Positions 43,000-51,138 of a DNA stretch of 64,000 nt are shown here, in pieces (position 1 is the stretch's first letter; each line of letters opens with the position of its first letter). The DNA is from SIG307 sp964609025. Lineage in GTDB: Bacteria; Bacillota; Clostridia; Lachnospirales; Lachnospiraceae. Below the pieces are notes generated by a model. It searched no databases and was not told the origin of the DNA. It saw only the letters and a program-made list of their open reading frames with translations. The stretch is taken from contig CAZSQM010000013.1 of assembly GCA_964609025.1 (NCBI GenBank), positions 1-64,000 on the forward strand, written 5' to 3'. A program made the position numbers and the translations under genes.

Positions 43000-43460
43000 C
43001 AGGGCAATCGCTTGTAAAGTTCCGAGGGGCAAAAAGCGGCTTCCGATTACGGAACGTTGCATGGGAGAAAGAGTCCCTTCTCTGGTTTCGGATATAAGCC
43101 TTTCTAAGGAAACACTGATTGTATCAGTGTTTCCTTAGAAGCCTCCGGCGGGTCGCAGAAATGCGCATTGAAAGGCTTGCTTCGCAAGCCGCGCATTTCG
43201 CGGCGCTGAGTGCTTTTTGCACTCAGCGATTCTAATTGCTCCGGTAAAGTTGCGAAATACTCCCGCAACCGACCTCTACGCACCCTCCGTGGCGCGTACC
43301 GGTCTTGCCCGGACGTCCTGTCCGGGCCTTGCTGGTACCAAACGGAGCAATAAGAAAGTCTAATATCCTGCACAACGTTCAGGGACTCTTTCTCCCATGC
43401 AACGTTCCTTTGGTCGCAGAACATGTTTTGCCCCTCGGAACTTTACAAGCGATTGCCCTA
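43000..43460. repeat. Fold-back element, copy 3, with 9-bp flanking direct repeat
   Basis: A 461-bp inverted repeat. The left end CAGGGCAATCGCTTGTAAAG pairs with the right end up to 43460. Further matched arms are GGAACGTTGCATGGGAGAAA and its complement near 43390-43410, then TTGCTCCGG and CGGAGCAA inside. AAAAACGGG stands directly on both sides (42991-42999 and 43461-43469), as expected for a target duplication. An extra hairpin block (43102-43235) is inserted in the left arm. It fills the gap between the M32 and eno genes. Confidence 0.9.
43102..43235. repeat. Hairpin block nested in fold-back copy 3
   Basis: It is absent from copies 1 and 2 at the same place. It is bounded by TTCTAA on both sides (43102-43107 and 43230-43235). 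It holds three hairpins: an 18-bp perfect stem (43102-43119 with 43123-43140), a stem AAATGCGC with GCGCATTT capped by GGCTTGCTTCGCAAGCC, and CGCTGAGTGC with GCACTCAGCG. The doubled TTCTAA suggests insertion with a 6-bp target duplication. Confidence 0.75.
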
Positions 43461-43554
43461 AAAAACGGGAGCTGCAACGGAACAATTATGCCGCAAAACA
43501 GAATAAAATATTCAGCGCAGGGGAACAATGGAAAATGACAAGGAGGAAATGGAA

Positions 43555-44826
43555 ATGAGTAAAATAGTACGGATTACCGGCAGAGAAATTTTGGATTCCC
43601 GCGCCAATCCGACCGTAGAAGCTACGGTAGTTTTAGAAAACGGCGGACGCGGAACCGCAGCGGTTCCTTCCGGTGCGTCTACCGGCGCTTTTGAAGCGGT
43701 AGAACTGCGTGACGGCGATAAAGAGCGTTATGACGGGAAAGGCGTAAAGACCGCAGTGGCGCATGTGAATGAAGATATTGCGAATTTACTGGACGGAAAA
43801 GACGCTTTTTTACAGGAACAGTCGGATGAGGCGATGAGGGTGTTAGACGGTACGGATAACAAAGGAAGAATCGGCGCCAACGCAATTTTAGCGGTGTCCC
43901 TGGCGCTTGCGAAGGCAGAGGCGGACGGACTCGGAATTCCGCTTTACCGTTACATCGGCGGCTTGAACGGAAAAAAGCTCCCGCTCCCGATGATGAATAT
44001 TTTAAACGGAGGGCGGCATGCCGGAAATAATCTCGACGTGCAGGAGTTTATGATTCTTCCGGCAGGGGCGGAGCGCTTTTGCGTAGGTCTGCGGCAGTGC
44101 TGTGAGGTGTATCATGCACTGGAAAAAATTTTGAAGGAGAAGGGTCTCTCAAACGGTATCGGCGACGAAGGCGGCTTTGCACCGGATTTAGAGAGCGAGG
44201 AGGAGGCAATCGAATTGATTCTCCTTGCGATTGAACGCGCGGGCTATACGGCGGGCTGCGGAAAGGATTTTATGATATCCCTTGATGTGGCGGCATCCGA
44301 GTGGAAGGAGGAAAAGAAAAACAGCGGACAGTTTTCTTATCGCCTGCCGAAGCAGGGAACGGTTTTTACCTCGGAAGGACTGATTGAGCATTGGGATACC
44401 CTGACGAAGAAATATCCGATTTTTTCACTGGAGGACCCGTTGGATGAGGAAGACTGGGACGGCTGGCGGATGCTGACAAAGAAAATCGGCGACAAGGTAC
44501 TTCTGGTCGGAGATGATTTGTTTGTAACGAATCCGAAGCGGTTGAAATACGGAATCAAAAACGAGGCGGCGAATGCGATTCTGATTAAGCCGAATCAAAT
44601 CGGTTCTTTGTCGGAAACGATGGAAGCGGTCAGAATTGCGGCGGAAAACGGATATCGTGCGATTATGTCCCACCGGAGCGGCGAAACGGAGGATACGACG
44701 ATTGCCGACCTTGCCGTTGGCTTAAATACCGGATTGATTAAAACCGGCGCACCGTGCAGGGCGGAAAGAACCGCAAAATACAACCGTCTGCTTCAGATTG
44801 AGGCAGAGTTAAGAGGACTGCGATAG
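43555..44826 (+). CDS. eno: Enolase
   Basis: A 423-residue enolase (2-phosphoglycerate to phosphoenolpyruvate). It shows ITGREILDSRANPTVEATV, the flexible loop PSGASTGAFEAVELRD, GDEGGFAPDLES (catalytic Glu), FSLEDPLDEEDWDGW, LVGDDLFVTNP (metal Asp), IKPNQIGSLSET (catalytic Lys) and the signature MSHRSGETEDTTIADLAVG. The ATG at 43555 follows AAGGAGGAAATGG; an earlier in-frame ATG lies at 43528. The fold-back element ends 67 bases before the start, so its structure could lie within the mRNA leader or hold the promoter. Confidence 0.97.
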   Translation: MSKIVRITGREILDSRANPTVEATVVLENGGRGTAAVPSGASTGAFEAVELRDGDKERYDGKGVKTAVAHVNEDIANLLDGKDAFLQEQSDEAMRVLDGTDNKGRIGANAILAVSLALAKAEADGLGIPLYRYIGGLNGKKLPLPMMNILNGGRHAGNNLDVQEFMILPAGAERFCVGLRQCCEVYHALEKILKEKGLSNGIGDEGGFAPDLESEEEAIELILLAIERAGYTAGCGKDFMISLDVAASEWKEEKKNSGQFSYRLPKQGTVFTSEGLIEHWDTLTKKYPIFSLEDPLDEEDWDGWRMLTKKIGDKVLLVGDDLFVTNPKRLKYGIKNEAANAILIKPNQIGSLSETMEAVRIAAENGYRAIMSHRSGETEDTTIADLAVGLNTGLIKTGAPCRAERTAKYNRLLQIEAELRGLR

Positions 44827-44833
44827 GTTTAAA

Positions 44834-44880
44834 ACGGGGCTGTATCCGCGCAGGGTAAGTTTGCGCGCATGCAGCCCCGT
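44834..44880. terminator. Hairpin between convergent eno and a small gene
   Basis: ACGGGGCTG (44834-44842) pairs with CAGCCCCGT (44872-44880), with a GCGC inner stem. It lies 8 bases after the eno stop. No long T run follows, so the strength is uncertain. Confidence 0.6.
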
Positions 44881-44916
44881 CGGTATCCGGGCACGACACC
44901 GATCCGGACGGAAAGG

Positions 44917-45111
44917 TTAAACGCCGCCCACCGGTTTCGGTTCCGTAATGTTGCAACGGTAATATTTTATGAGATTTCCGCTTTCCATAGCAATTTTCTC
45001 CGGCGGAATTAAATTAATGTCCCTTACATAGGGAGTGGGATAGTATATGACAAAGTTTTCCGCTACGGTAGAGTCAAAAGGCAGCAGCGGTGTATAGTTC
45101 TGCGTAGCCAT
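44917..45111 (-). CDS. Small conserved-looking protein (64 aa), unknown function
   Basis: Starts MATQNYTPLLPFDSTVAENF and ends NLIKYYRCNITEPKPVGGV. It is soluble, with no signal peptide or membrane segment, and rich in Pro and Tyr. The ATG at 45111 has a textbook Shine-Dalgarno (AAGGAGGG, 6 bases away), which is why I trust this short gene. A longer frame extends upstream to 45324, but it overlaps the 3' end of the P-type ATPase gene and has no RBS. It lies 56 bases after that ATPase gene, in the same direction. I do not recognise the family. Confidence 0.68.
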   Translation of the reverse strand: MATQNYTPLLPFDSTVAENFVIYYPTPYVRDINLIPPEKIAMESGNLIKYYRCNITEPKPVGGV

Positions 45112-45167
45112 AAAATCCCTCCTTCTTTTTTTAGTATAGCACCCGGAAACCAAAAAATCAAGGCAGT

Positions 45168-47828
45168 TTATGCGGACTGCGAGCGTTTCTGCAGCTCCAC
45201 AATCGGCAGCGGCAGCAGGGACAGCAGCGCAACGACGCACCATGCGGCACCGGACAACGGCGTAACCAGAAAGATATCTGCCGCAAAAGGGAAGGTAATC
45301 ACGGCAATCTGCAGGAAGGCACAAATCACAAAAGCAAACAAAAGCTTCGGGTTTGTAAAAAAGCCGATTTGGGAAAGCGGATGGTCGCTGCGCATATGAA
45401 ATGCATGCACAAGCTGGGACAGGCTCAATACGGCAAACGTCATAGTAGATCCGGCCCCGAAATAGTGATTGCCGATGACATATGCCATCAGGGAAATGGC
45501 TCCTATCATGGCACCCTCAAAGGCAATCTTAAAGCCCAGTCCGCCGGAAAACAAACTTTTTCCGGTATTACAGGGAGGTTGCTGCATGACATCCTTTTCC
45601 GGCGGTTCTACGCCGAGTGCGGCGGCAGGAAGAGAATCCGTAATTAAGTTGACCCATAATAGCTGCACGGCGAGCAGAGGGGAGGGCATCCCAAGTAACA
45701 GAGCGAAAAGAATGGTAATAATCTCGCCGATGTTACAGGAGAGCAGAAAATGAACCGAGCGGCGGATATTGGCATAGATACTGCGGCCTTCCCGTACGGC
45801 TGCGACAATGGTTGCAAAATTATCGTCGAGCAGTACCATATCGGCGGCCTCTTTGGCAACATCGGTACCGCTTAGCCCCATCGCACAGCCGATGTCGGCA
45901 GCCTTTAACGCCGGTGCGTCATTGATACCGTCGCCGGTCATGGCGACGACCTCCCCGCGCGCCTGCAATGCACGCACAATCGCAACTTTATGTTCCGGAG
46001 CCACTCTGGCGAAAACGCGGCAGCGTCCGACGCAGTCAATCAATTCCCCTTCGCTCATGGCGGAAAGCTCCGCGCCGGTAACCGGGCGGTCTTTGCGGGA
46101 ACAAATCCCAAGGTCTGCCGCAATGGCGCGTGCCGTAAGCGCATGGTCACCGGTAATCATAACCGGCGTAATACCGGCTTCTTTGCAGATACGGACGCAA
46201 TCCCGCACCTCCGGGCGCGGTGGGTCCATAAGGCAGAGAAAGCCAAGGAGAATTAAATCGCTTTCTGCGTTTTTGGCAGGGTTATCTTTGTCTAAAAGCT
46301 TGCGGCAGGCAGAGTCGGTAAGCGGCCGGTAGGCAACGGCAAGTACACGGAGCGCATGCTCCGCACAGCGGTTGCAGTAGTCGGTTAAGGTCTGGTGGAG
46401 AGGAGCCGTAAGCGGCAGTACCGCCCCGCCGTCGTACCAGGAACTGCAGCGGGATAAGAGCACTTCCGGCGCACCTTTACATACAAGAAAAGCGTAAGTA
46501 TCCTGCGGCATAACGGGAAGCGGTGCGGCGGACTTCCCGGGCAGCAGATGAACGGTTGACATACATTTTCGTGCAGAGTCAAAGGCATATTCCGCAAGCC
46601 TTTTATAACGGGTCTCCGGCATCGGAGAACAAAGTGAGGCGGCTTTCGCGGCATTGAGCAGGGCAAGTTCCGTCGGTTCGCCGTTTCCCGTGCCGTCTTT
46701 TTCAAAAAATGCATTGTTACAGAGTGCGCCGCACAGAAGGATGGTTTTTGCGGCGGAAGAATCCTGTGGGAGTTTTCTTCTGCCGTCCGAGATTTCGGTA
46801 ACGGTCATACGGTTCTGGGTGAGCGTGCCTGTTTTATCCGAGCAGATGTAGGTGGCACTGCCTAAGGTTTCCACTGCGGATAAGTTCCGGATAATGGCGT
46901 TCTTTTTTGCCATGCGCTGTACGCCGAGGGATAAGACGATGGTAACAATGGCAGGCAGCCCTTCCGGAATTGCGGCAACGCCAAGACTGACCGCGGTCAT
47001 AAACATGGTAAAAAGCGGGCGCCCCTGTACGGCACCGAGCAGGAAAACAAGAAGACAGATAGCAAGGACCGTAATTCCGAGCACTTTGCCCGTGTGGGCA
47101 AGGTGTTTTTTCAGCGGCGTTTCCGGTGCGGTATCCTGCTGAATCAAATCGGCAATTTTGCCGACCTGCGTCTGCATTCCGGTATGGGTAACGAGGGCGG
47201 TGGCGTGACCGGAGAGAATGACCGAACCGGCGTTTACCATATTGATTAAATCCCCCAGCGGTGTGTTCTCCGGCAGTTTACAGTCCGCACGTTTTTTTAC
47301 CGGCTCGGATTCTCCCGTTAAGGAAGATTCATCCGCGCATAGCTGTTCGCAATGCAGCAGTCTTGCGTCGGCAGGAACCATAGAGCCTGCGGAAAGGAAA
47401 ATAATATCCCCCGGTACAAGCTCTCTGGCGGGAAGCAGTCTTCGTTTCCCGTCCCGAAGTACCTGCGCCTCCGGTGCGGAAAGTTTGCGGAGCATGGCAA
47501 GGGAACGCTCCGCCTTTGCTTCCTGAACCACGCCGAGTACCGCGTTGATGACAACAATAATGAGAATAATCAGCGGTTCGGCAAAATCTATGCGTCCTTC
47601 TAACAGGGAACTGAGAAAAGAAACGAGGGCGGCGCCGAGCAGAATCAGTATCATAAAATCGCTGAACTGTTCCGCAAACCGGGAAAGCAGACTGCGCGTT
47701 TTTTTTCCGGACAGCTCATTATAGCCGTACCGATGAATGCGCTGTCCGGCCTCTCTCTCAGAAAGTCCGTCTTCCCTGCTTTCCAGAGCACGCAGTGCTT
47801 CTTCGGCAGAAAGGGTATGAAGCTTCAT
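45168..47828 (-). CDS. Calcium-type P-type ATPase
   Basis: An 886-residue P2-type cation pump. The N-terminal cation-ATPase domain starts HTLSAEEALRALESRE; the actuator motif is SSLTGES (169-174); the M4 ion-binding motif is AAIPEGLPAIVT (285-296); the phosphorylation site is CSDKTGTLTQNR (D331); the hinge is MTGDGINDAPALKAADIG. Eight to ten membrane segments are present. The PEGL motif fits Ca2+ (SERCA/PMCA-like) rather than heavy metals. It exports Ca2+ or a similar ion. Start at 47828; the small gene follows downstream. Confidence 0.93.
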   Translation of the reverse strand: MKLHTLSAEEALRALESREDGLSEREAGQRIHRYGYNELSGKKTRSLLSRFAEQFSDFMILILLGAALVSFLSSLLEGRIDFAEPLIILIIVVINAVLGVVQEAKAERSLAMLRKLSAPEAQVLRDGKRRLLPARELVPGDIIFLSAGSMVPADARLLHCEQLCADESSLTGESEPVKKRADCKLPENTPLGDLINMVNAGSVILSGHATALVTHTGMQTQVGKIADLIQQDTAPETPLKKHLAHTGKVLGITVLAICLLVFLLGAVQGRPLFTMFMTAVSLGVAAIPEGLPAIVTIVLSLGVQRMAKKNAIIRNLSAVETLGSATYICSDKTGTLTQNRMTVTEISDGRRKLPQDSSAAKTILLCGALCNNAFFEKDGTGNGEPTELALLNAAKAASLCSPMPETRYKRLAEYAFDSARKCMSTVHLLPGKSAAPLPVMPQDTYAFLVCKGAPEVLLSRCSSWYDGGAVLPLTAPLHQTLTDYCNRCAEHALRVLAVAYRPLTDSACRKLLDKDNPAKNAESDLILLGFLCLMDPPRPEVRDCVRICKEAGITPVMITGDHALTARAIAADLGICSRKDRPVTGAELSAMSEGELIDCVGRCRVFARVAPEHKVAIVRALQARGEVVAMTGDGINDAPALKAADIGCAMGLSGTDVAKEAADMVLLDDNFATIVAAVREGRSIYANIRRSVHFLLSCNIGEIITILFALLLGMPSPLLAVQLLWVNLITDSLPAAALGVEPPEKDVMQQPPCNTGKSLFSGGLGFKIAFEGAMIGAISLMAYVIGNHYFGAGSTMTFAVLSLSQLVHAFHMRSDHPLSQIGFFTNPKLLFAFVICAFLQIAVITFPFAADIFLVTPLSGAAWCVVALLSLLPLPIVELQKRSQSA

Positions 47829-48023
47829 AAAGAACTCCTGTAAGGCTTATCAAAAAAATATATGTCACGGTGGGAAAAGGTATGACAACCCTTTCAGTTT
47901 CAATGGATTGCGGTACTTTTAGGAGAAAAAATCCATTGTGGAGATTAGACAAAAATCGACGAAAAATCTGTGTATTTTACCGATATTTACATAAGATGTA
48001 ATATATAGTAATATTTATTTATC

Positions 48024-48059
48024 TGATATAATTATCTGATTTCATTCGGGTGTCCCGAA
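48024..48059 (+). promoter_or_regulatory. Promoter and 5' hairpin of the Tad-like operon
   Basis: An extended -10 TGA-TATAAT (48024-48032) lies in a very AT-rich stretch. TTCGGG-TGT-CCCGAA (48045-48059) follows at about +8 and could be an operator or mRNA hairpin. The operon's first ATG is at 48097 with AAAGGAGGAGG. Confidence 0.55.
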
Positions 48060-48096
48060 GATTCCCAATACAAAAATATAGGGCAAAGGAGGAGGT

Positions 48097-48900
48097 ATGG
48101 ATATTGCATTTTGGAGCAATGTTAGGCATCAAAGCGGGGTGACTTCAGACGTGGCGGCAATCAGTGTATTGTGGGCGGAGCTTTTTGCGGATGAAATTAT
48201 CATTACATCCAATCACATCTGCAACGGCAGTGTGATAGAACGTCTGCGGGGAGGGACGGAGCGCGAGGAAAAGTTTGCGAGAAAGGACTATTGCTATCAT
48301 TTCGGCGAACCGGAGTATTTTCGTATGTTGTGCGAAAGAGAAAGGAAGTTTACCGTGCGGATCAACGACGGTATGCGCTATATTCCGATGATGGGAAACG
48401 AAGAAGCGCAGATGTTTTCGGGCAGCGGTCTGCCGGGAGTGAAAAGACAGTTGGGAAAGGAGGAGTATCTTATGATTGATACGGCGTGCGGCTGCGGAAG
48501 CAGTTCCCTGAGGATTTTACAGGAGACAGAACTTACGGTAATTGCGCTGCCGCCGGAAAAGGAGATAATAGACGCGTTTTTCCGGTCGGACACCGTGTTC
48601 CGGCAGAATAGTTTTTTTATTCTTGGAAATTACAGAGCGGCAGCTTCCTGCTGTCCGTCCTATCTGTGTCACAGGTACAAGATACCGAAGGAACGGGTCG
48701 GTGTTATCCCTTATGATTCGGAGTTCGAGCAGGCAATGAGGGAAGGAAGAACGGCAGCTTATATTTCAGGGAATCTAAATTGCTCGAAACGAAGTAAATC
48801 ATATCATTTTATGAATTATGCGAAGAAAACAGCAATCAGTTTAAGAAAGTATGCGGAGGAGAGGAGGAAAGGCATATGCGGCGATTGCGCAGAAGCGTAA
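48097..48900 (+). CDS. ParA/CpaE-fold protein 1 of the Tad-like operon
   Basis: A 267-residue protein starting MDIAFWSNVRHQSGVTSDVAAISVLWAEL. The layout (short strand, loop, helix, strand) is that of the MinD/ParA/CpaE fold, but the P-loop reads HQSGVTSD where active members have KGGVGKT/S, so both lysines are gone. LMIDTACGCGSSS resembles the switch region. C-terminal parts include GNYRAAASCCPSYLCHRYKIPKERVGVIPYDSEFEQAM, like the partner-position end of CpaE. It is the first gene of an operon in which three such proteins occur, and may localise or scaffold the machine rather than hydrolyse ATP. Confidence 0.62.
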   Translation: MDIAFWSNVRHQSGVTSDVAAISVLWAELFADEIIITSNHICNGSVIERLRGGTEREEKFARKDYCYHFGEPEYFRMLCERERKFTVRINDGMRYIPMMGNEEAQMFSGSGLPGVKRQLGKEEYLMIDTACGCGSSSLRILQETELTVIALPPEKEIIDAFFRSDTVFRQNSFFILGNYRAAASCCPSYLCHRYKIPKERVGVIPYDSEFEQAMREGRTAAYISGNLNCSKRSKSYHFMNYAKKTAISLRKYAEERRKGICGDCAEA

Positions 48901-49676
48901 GGAGAAGGATTCTGACCGGGCTTTTTTCGGCGGTGGCGGGAGTCGGTATTTTACTGCTCGGCGGCGTCCTTACGGCTTGCAGAATAACAAAAAAATATGA
49001 TGTACTGTTAGCGGAACGCGATGCCGTGATTGAGCATGCAAAACGTCTTGCCTATATCACGGTGACGGAGATAAAGGCCGGAGAAAGTTTTACGCCGGAA
49101 AATACCGAGCGGAGGTATCTGCTTTCGGAGCAGACGCCGGAGGGACTTGCACAGGAAGTATTCGGAATGACTGCCTGTGCCGATTTGCCGGCAGGAAGCA
49201 TTGTCAATACGGCGCTTTGCAGCAGACAGGAGTTCTCCGGAACGGAAAGGGAGTGTGTGTTTGAGGATATTATGCTTTCGGATTGTTTTCCGGATTATAA
49301 AACGGTGGATGTCAGACTGCGTTATCCGAACGGAGAAAATTATTGCGTGTTGAAAAAGAAACGACTGCGGCGGGAGGGGGAGAATACGGAAAGATGCAGT
49401 TTTTCTCTGACGGAAGCGGAGCAGCTGTTAATCAGTGCGGCACAATATGATACGGAGGTATACGAAGGCGCGGAGCTTTATGTCGTTGCTTTTGTTGAGG
49501 AGCGGCTGCAGAAGGAGGCGGATAGCTTCTATATTCCGCCCGGTCAGGTGATTTTGCAGTTACAGGAGTTGGGGACAAAAGAGGTAAATGTATCCGACCG
49601 TTGGTACGAACTGCGGGAGGCGTTGGAAAAACGGCTTTTACAAAACAGGGAGCAACGTTTGGGACACAGTTTTTAG
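48876..49676 (+). CDS. CpaB-like SAF-domain protein
   Basis: A 266-residue protein with a basic N-terminus, one membrane segment (ILTGLFSAVAGVGILLLGGVL) and an outer SAF-like domain: AYITVTEIKAGESFTPENTERRYL and ADLPAGSIVNTALCS are the paired strands seen in CpaB/RcpC. In Tad systems CpaB sits with the secretin; here there is no outer membrane, so it probably acts in the cell wall zone. The start overlaps the previous gene by 25 bases and has a GGAGGAAAGG signal. Confidence 0.72.
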   Translation: MRRLRRSVRRRILTGLFSAVAGVGILLLGGVLTACRITKKYDVLLAERDAVIEHAKRLAYITVTEIKAGESFTPENTERRYLLSEQTPEGLAQEVFGMTACADLPAGSIVNTALCSRQEFSGTERECVFEDIMLSDCFPDYKTVDVRLRYPNGENYCVLKKKRLRREGENTERCSFSLTEAEQLLISAAQYDTEVYEGAELYVVAFVEERLQKEADSFYIPPGQVILQLQELGTKEVNVSDRWYELREALEKRLLQNREQRLGHSF

Positions 49677-49687
49677 AGGAGGAAAAA

Positions 49688-50350
49688 GTGCAGGGAAAGG
49701 TAATAGGATTTGTCGGATGTTACAGTCACGATGTGATTTTAATGCTGGCGAAAGTGCTGAGTAATATGGAGAAAAGGGTTCTGCTGTGCGACCGGAACGC
49801 ACAGCATACGCTGGGAGCGTCGGTACCGATACCGGGCGGCATATCCGCAAGGGAAAAAGTGGTTGCGTACGATGGGATCTATTTCACACAGCAGAGCGTC
49901 AATCAGGAGATGTTACGGGAGTATGACATTTTGTTGATTGACTTTGGAATGCGGAATCTTTGCGGGGATGTGGAAAGCTGTACGGAACTTTTTCTGGTAA
50001 CGGATGCGCTTTTGCATCATATCCGTCTGTTAGGGAAACTGGAATTGCGAAAAGAACTTGTAAAAAGGATTCTGATTCGGGATGTAGTAAACGGTATGCA
50101 ACCGAAGGAAAAGGAATTGCAGGAGTTTCTAAAGATGTTCCCGAATCGGCAGGAGTTCTTTCTGCCGCCGGATAGACGGGATGTGAAAAACCGCTGCGTG
50201 TGCGAAACCCTGCATGAATATCATGTGAAGAACGCTTCCCCGGAGCTGCAGGAGTTTATTTATCATACAGCAGGTCAGCTTTGTCCGGAACTGTCGGAAA
50301 AAGAGTTCCGGCGCAGGCTCAAGCGGCAGGAGAGGAGGAGGTATCTTTGA
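49688..50350 (+). CDS. ParA/CpaE-fold protein 2 of the Tad-like operon
   Basis: A 220-residue protein from the GTG at 49688, which follows AGAGGAGGAA. It starts VQGKVIGFVGCYSHDVILMLAKVL, with no Walker A lysine, but NMEKRVLLCDRN and YDILLIDFGMRN keep the strands and the aspartates expected after it. ELFLVTDALLHHIRLLGKLE resembles the ParA partner region. The C-terminus is basic (RRRLKRQERRR). The next start is inside its stop (TTGA). Confidence 0.6.
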   Translation: MQGKVIGFVGCYSHDVILMLAKVLSNMEKRVLLCDRNAQHTLGASVPIPGGISAREKVVAYDGIYFTQQSVNQEMLREYDILLIDFGMRNLCGDVESCTELFLVTDALLHHIRLLGKLELRKELVKRILIRDVVNGMQPKEKELQEFLKMFPNRQEFFLPPDRRDVKNRCVCETLHEYHVKNASPELQEFIYHTAGQLCPELSEKEFRRRLKRQERRRYL

Positions 50351-51138
50351 AAATCGTGTTTTGGAGCCCGACTCCGTTTTCCGGGAGAAAGTCCTCCAAT
50401 CTCCTTTTGATGGCGTTGCAGGCGGTTGCTGAGGAGGGAAGGGAACAGCTTATAGTACATGCGGATGAGAGCGGCAGCGGGCCGGAGCATTTTTTACTCT
50501 CCGGCAGGAACCGTATCCGTATGATGGAGCGGAAAGAGTTCGGGGTGGAGCTTTTAGATAAGCTGCTTTGCTGCGAGCGGTTTACGAAAGAACTGGCGGT
50601 GAATGCCTCCTATACGTTTGCGGAAGGAAGACTGCACATTCTTCCTTCCGGAAGCAGGTTTTTCTATCAGGGAAGGGAGGAAAAGGCAGCGGAAGCGGTA
50701 ACCGGAATTATGAAACGCGCGGAGGAGTATTTTCAAACGGTGTGGGTGGAGGCTCCGGCAGGAAATTCGGCGTTTTCCGAACAGCTTTGCCGGACGGCGG
50801 ATCTTGTTGTCGTCAATTTGGCGCAAAGCCCCGGTGAGGCAGCTAAAATCGCGCAGCTTCCGGTTTACGGAAAGGAATTTTTTTTCATCGGCGCACACGA
50901 GAAACGGTGTACCTATAACCGGCATAATATGATGCTGTTGTATCCGCGCCTGTATGGGAAATGTGCGGCGGTGCCGTATCAGGTCAGGTATCTGGCCGCC
51001 TGCTGTGCCGGTGAAGCGGAAGCGTTTTGGGAAAGAGGAATTCATCAGGGGGAGGAAGATGTTTTGTATCCGTTTTTTAAAGAGGTAAAGAAAGCGTATC
51101 TCAGCTTAAAGCGGTGTCAGGAGGAAGGGGATGCTTAG
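50347..51138 (+). CDS. ParA/CpaE-fold protein 3 of the Tad-like operon
   Basis: A 263-residue protein from a TTG start that overlaps the previous stop (TTGA), with GGAGGAGG upstream. It starts LKIVFWSPTPFSGRKSSNLLLMALQAVAEE, closest of the three to a P-loop (SGRKSS) and alike in its first residues to protein 1 (DIAFWS). ADLVVVNLAQSPGEAAKIAQL and EFFFIGAHEKRCTYNRHNMMLLYP fit the CpaE fold. It overlaps the CpaF-type gene by 8 bases. The ATPase status is uncertain. Confidence 0.62.
   Translation: MKIVFWSPTPFSGRKSSNLLLMALQAVAEEGREQLIVHADESGSGPEHFLLSGRNRIRMMERKEFGVELLDKLLCCERFTKELAVNASYTFAEGRLHILPSGSRFFYQGREEKAAEAVTGIMKRAEEYFQTVWVEAPAGNSAFSEQLCRTADLVVVNLAQSPGEAAKIAQLPVYGKEFFFIGAHEKRCTYNRHNMMLLYPRLYGKCAAVPYQVRYLAACCAGEAEAFWERGIHQGEEDVLYPFFKEVKKAYLSLKRCQEEGDA

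Noticed and set aside
42940..43062. N-terminal extension of the M32 carboxypeptidase
   Set aside because: The extra 41 codons lie in the fold-back element and have no RBS; family proteins start at the equivalent of 42939.
45112..45324. Longer version of the 64-aa gene reaching into the P-type ATPase gene
   Set aside because: The extension is the ATPase sequence in another frame, without RBS; the strong RBS sits at 45111.
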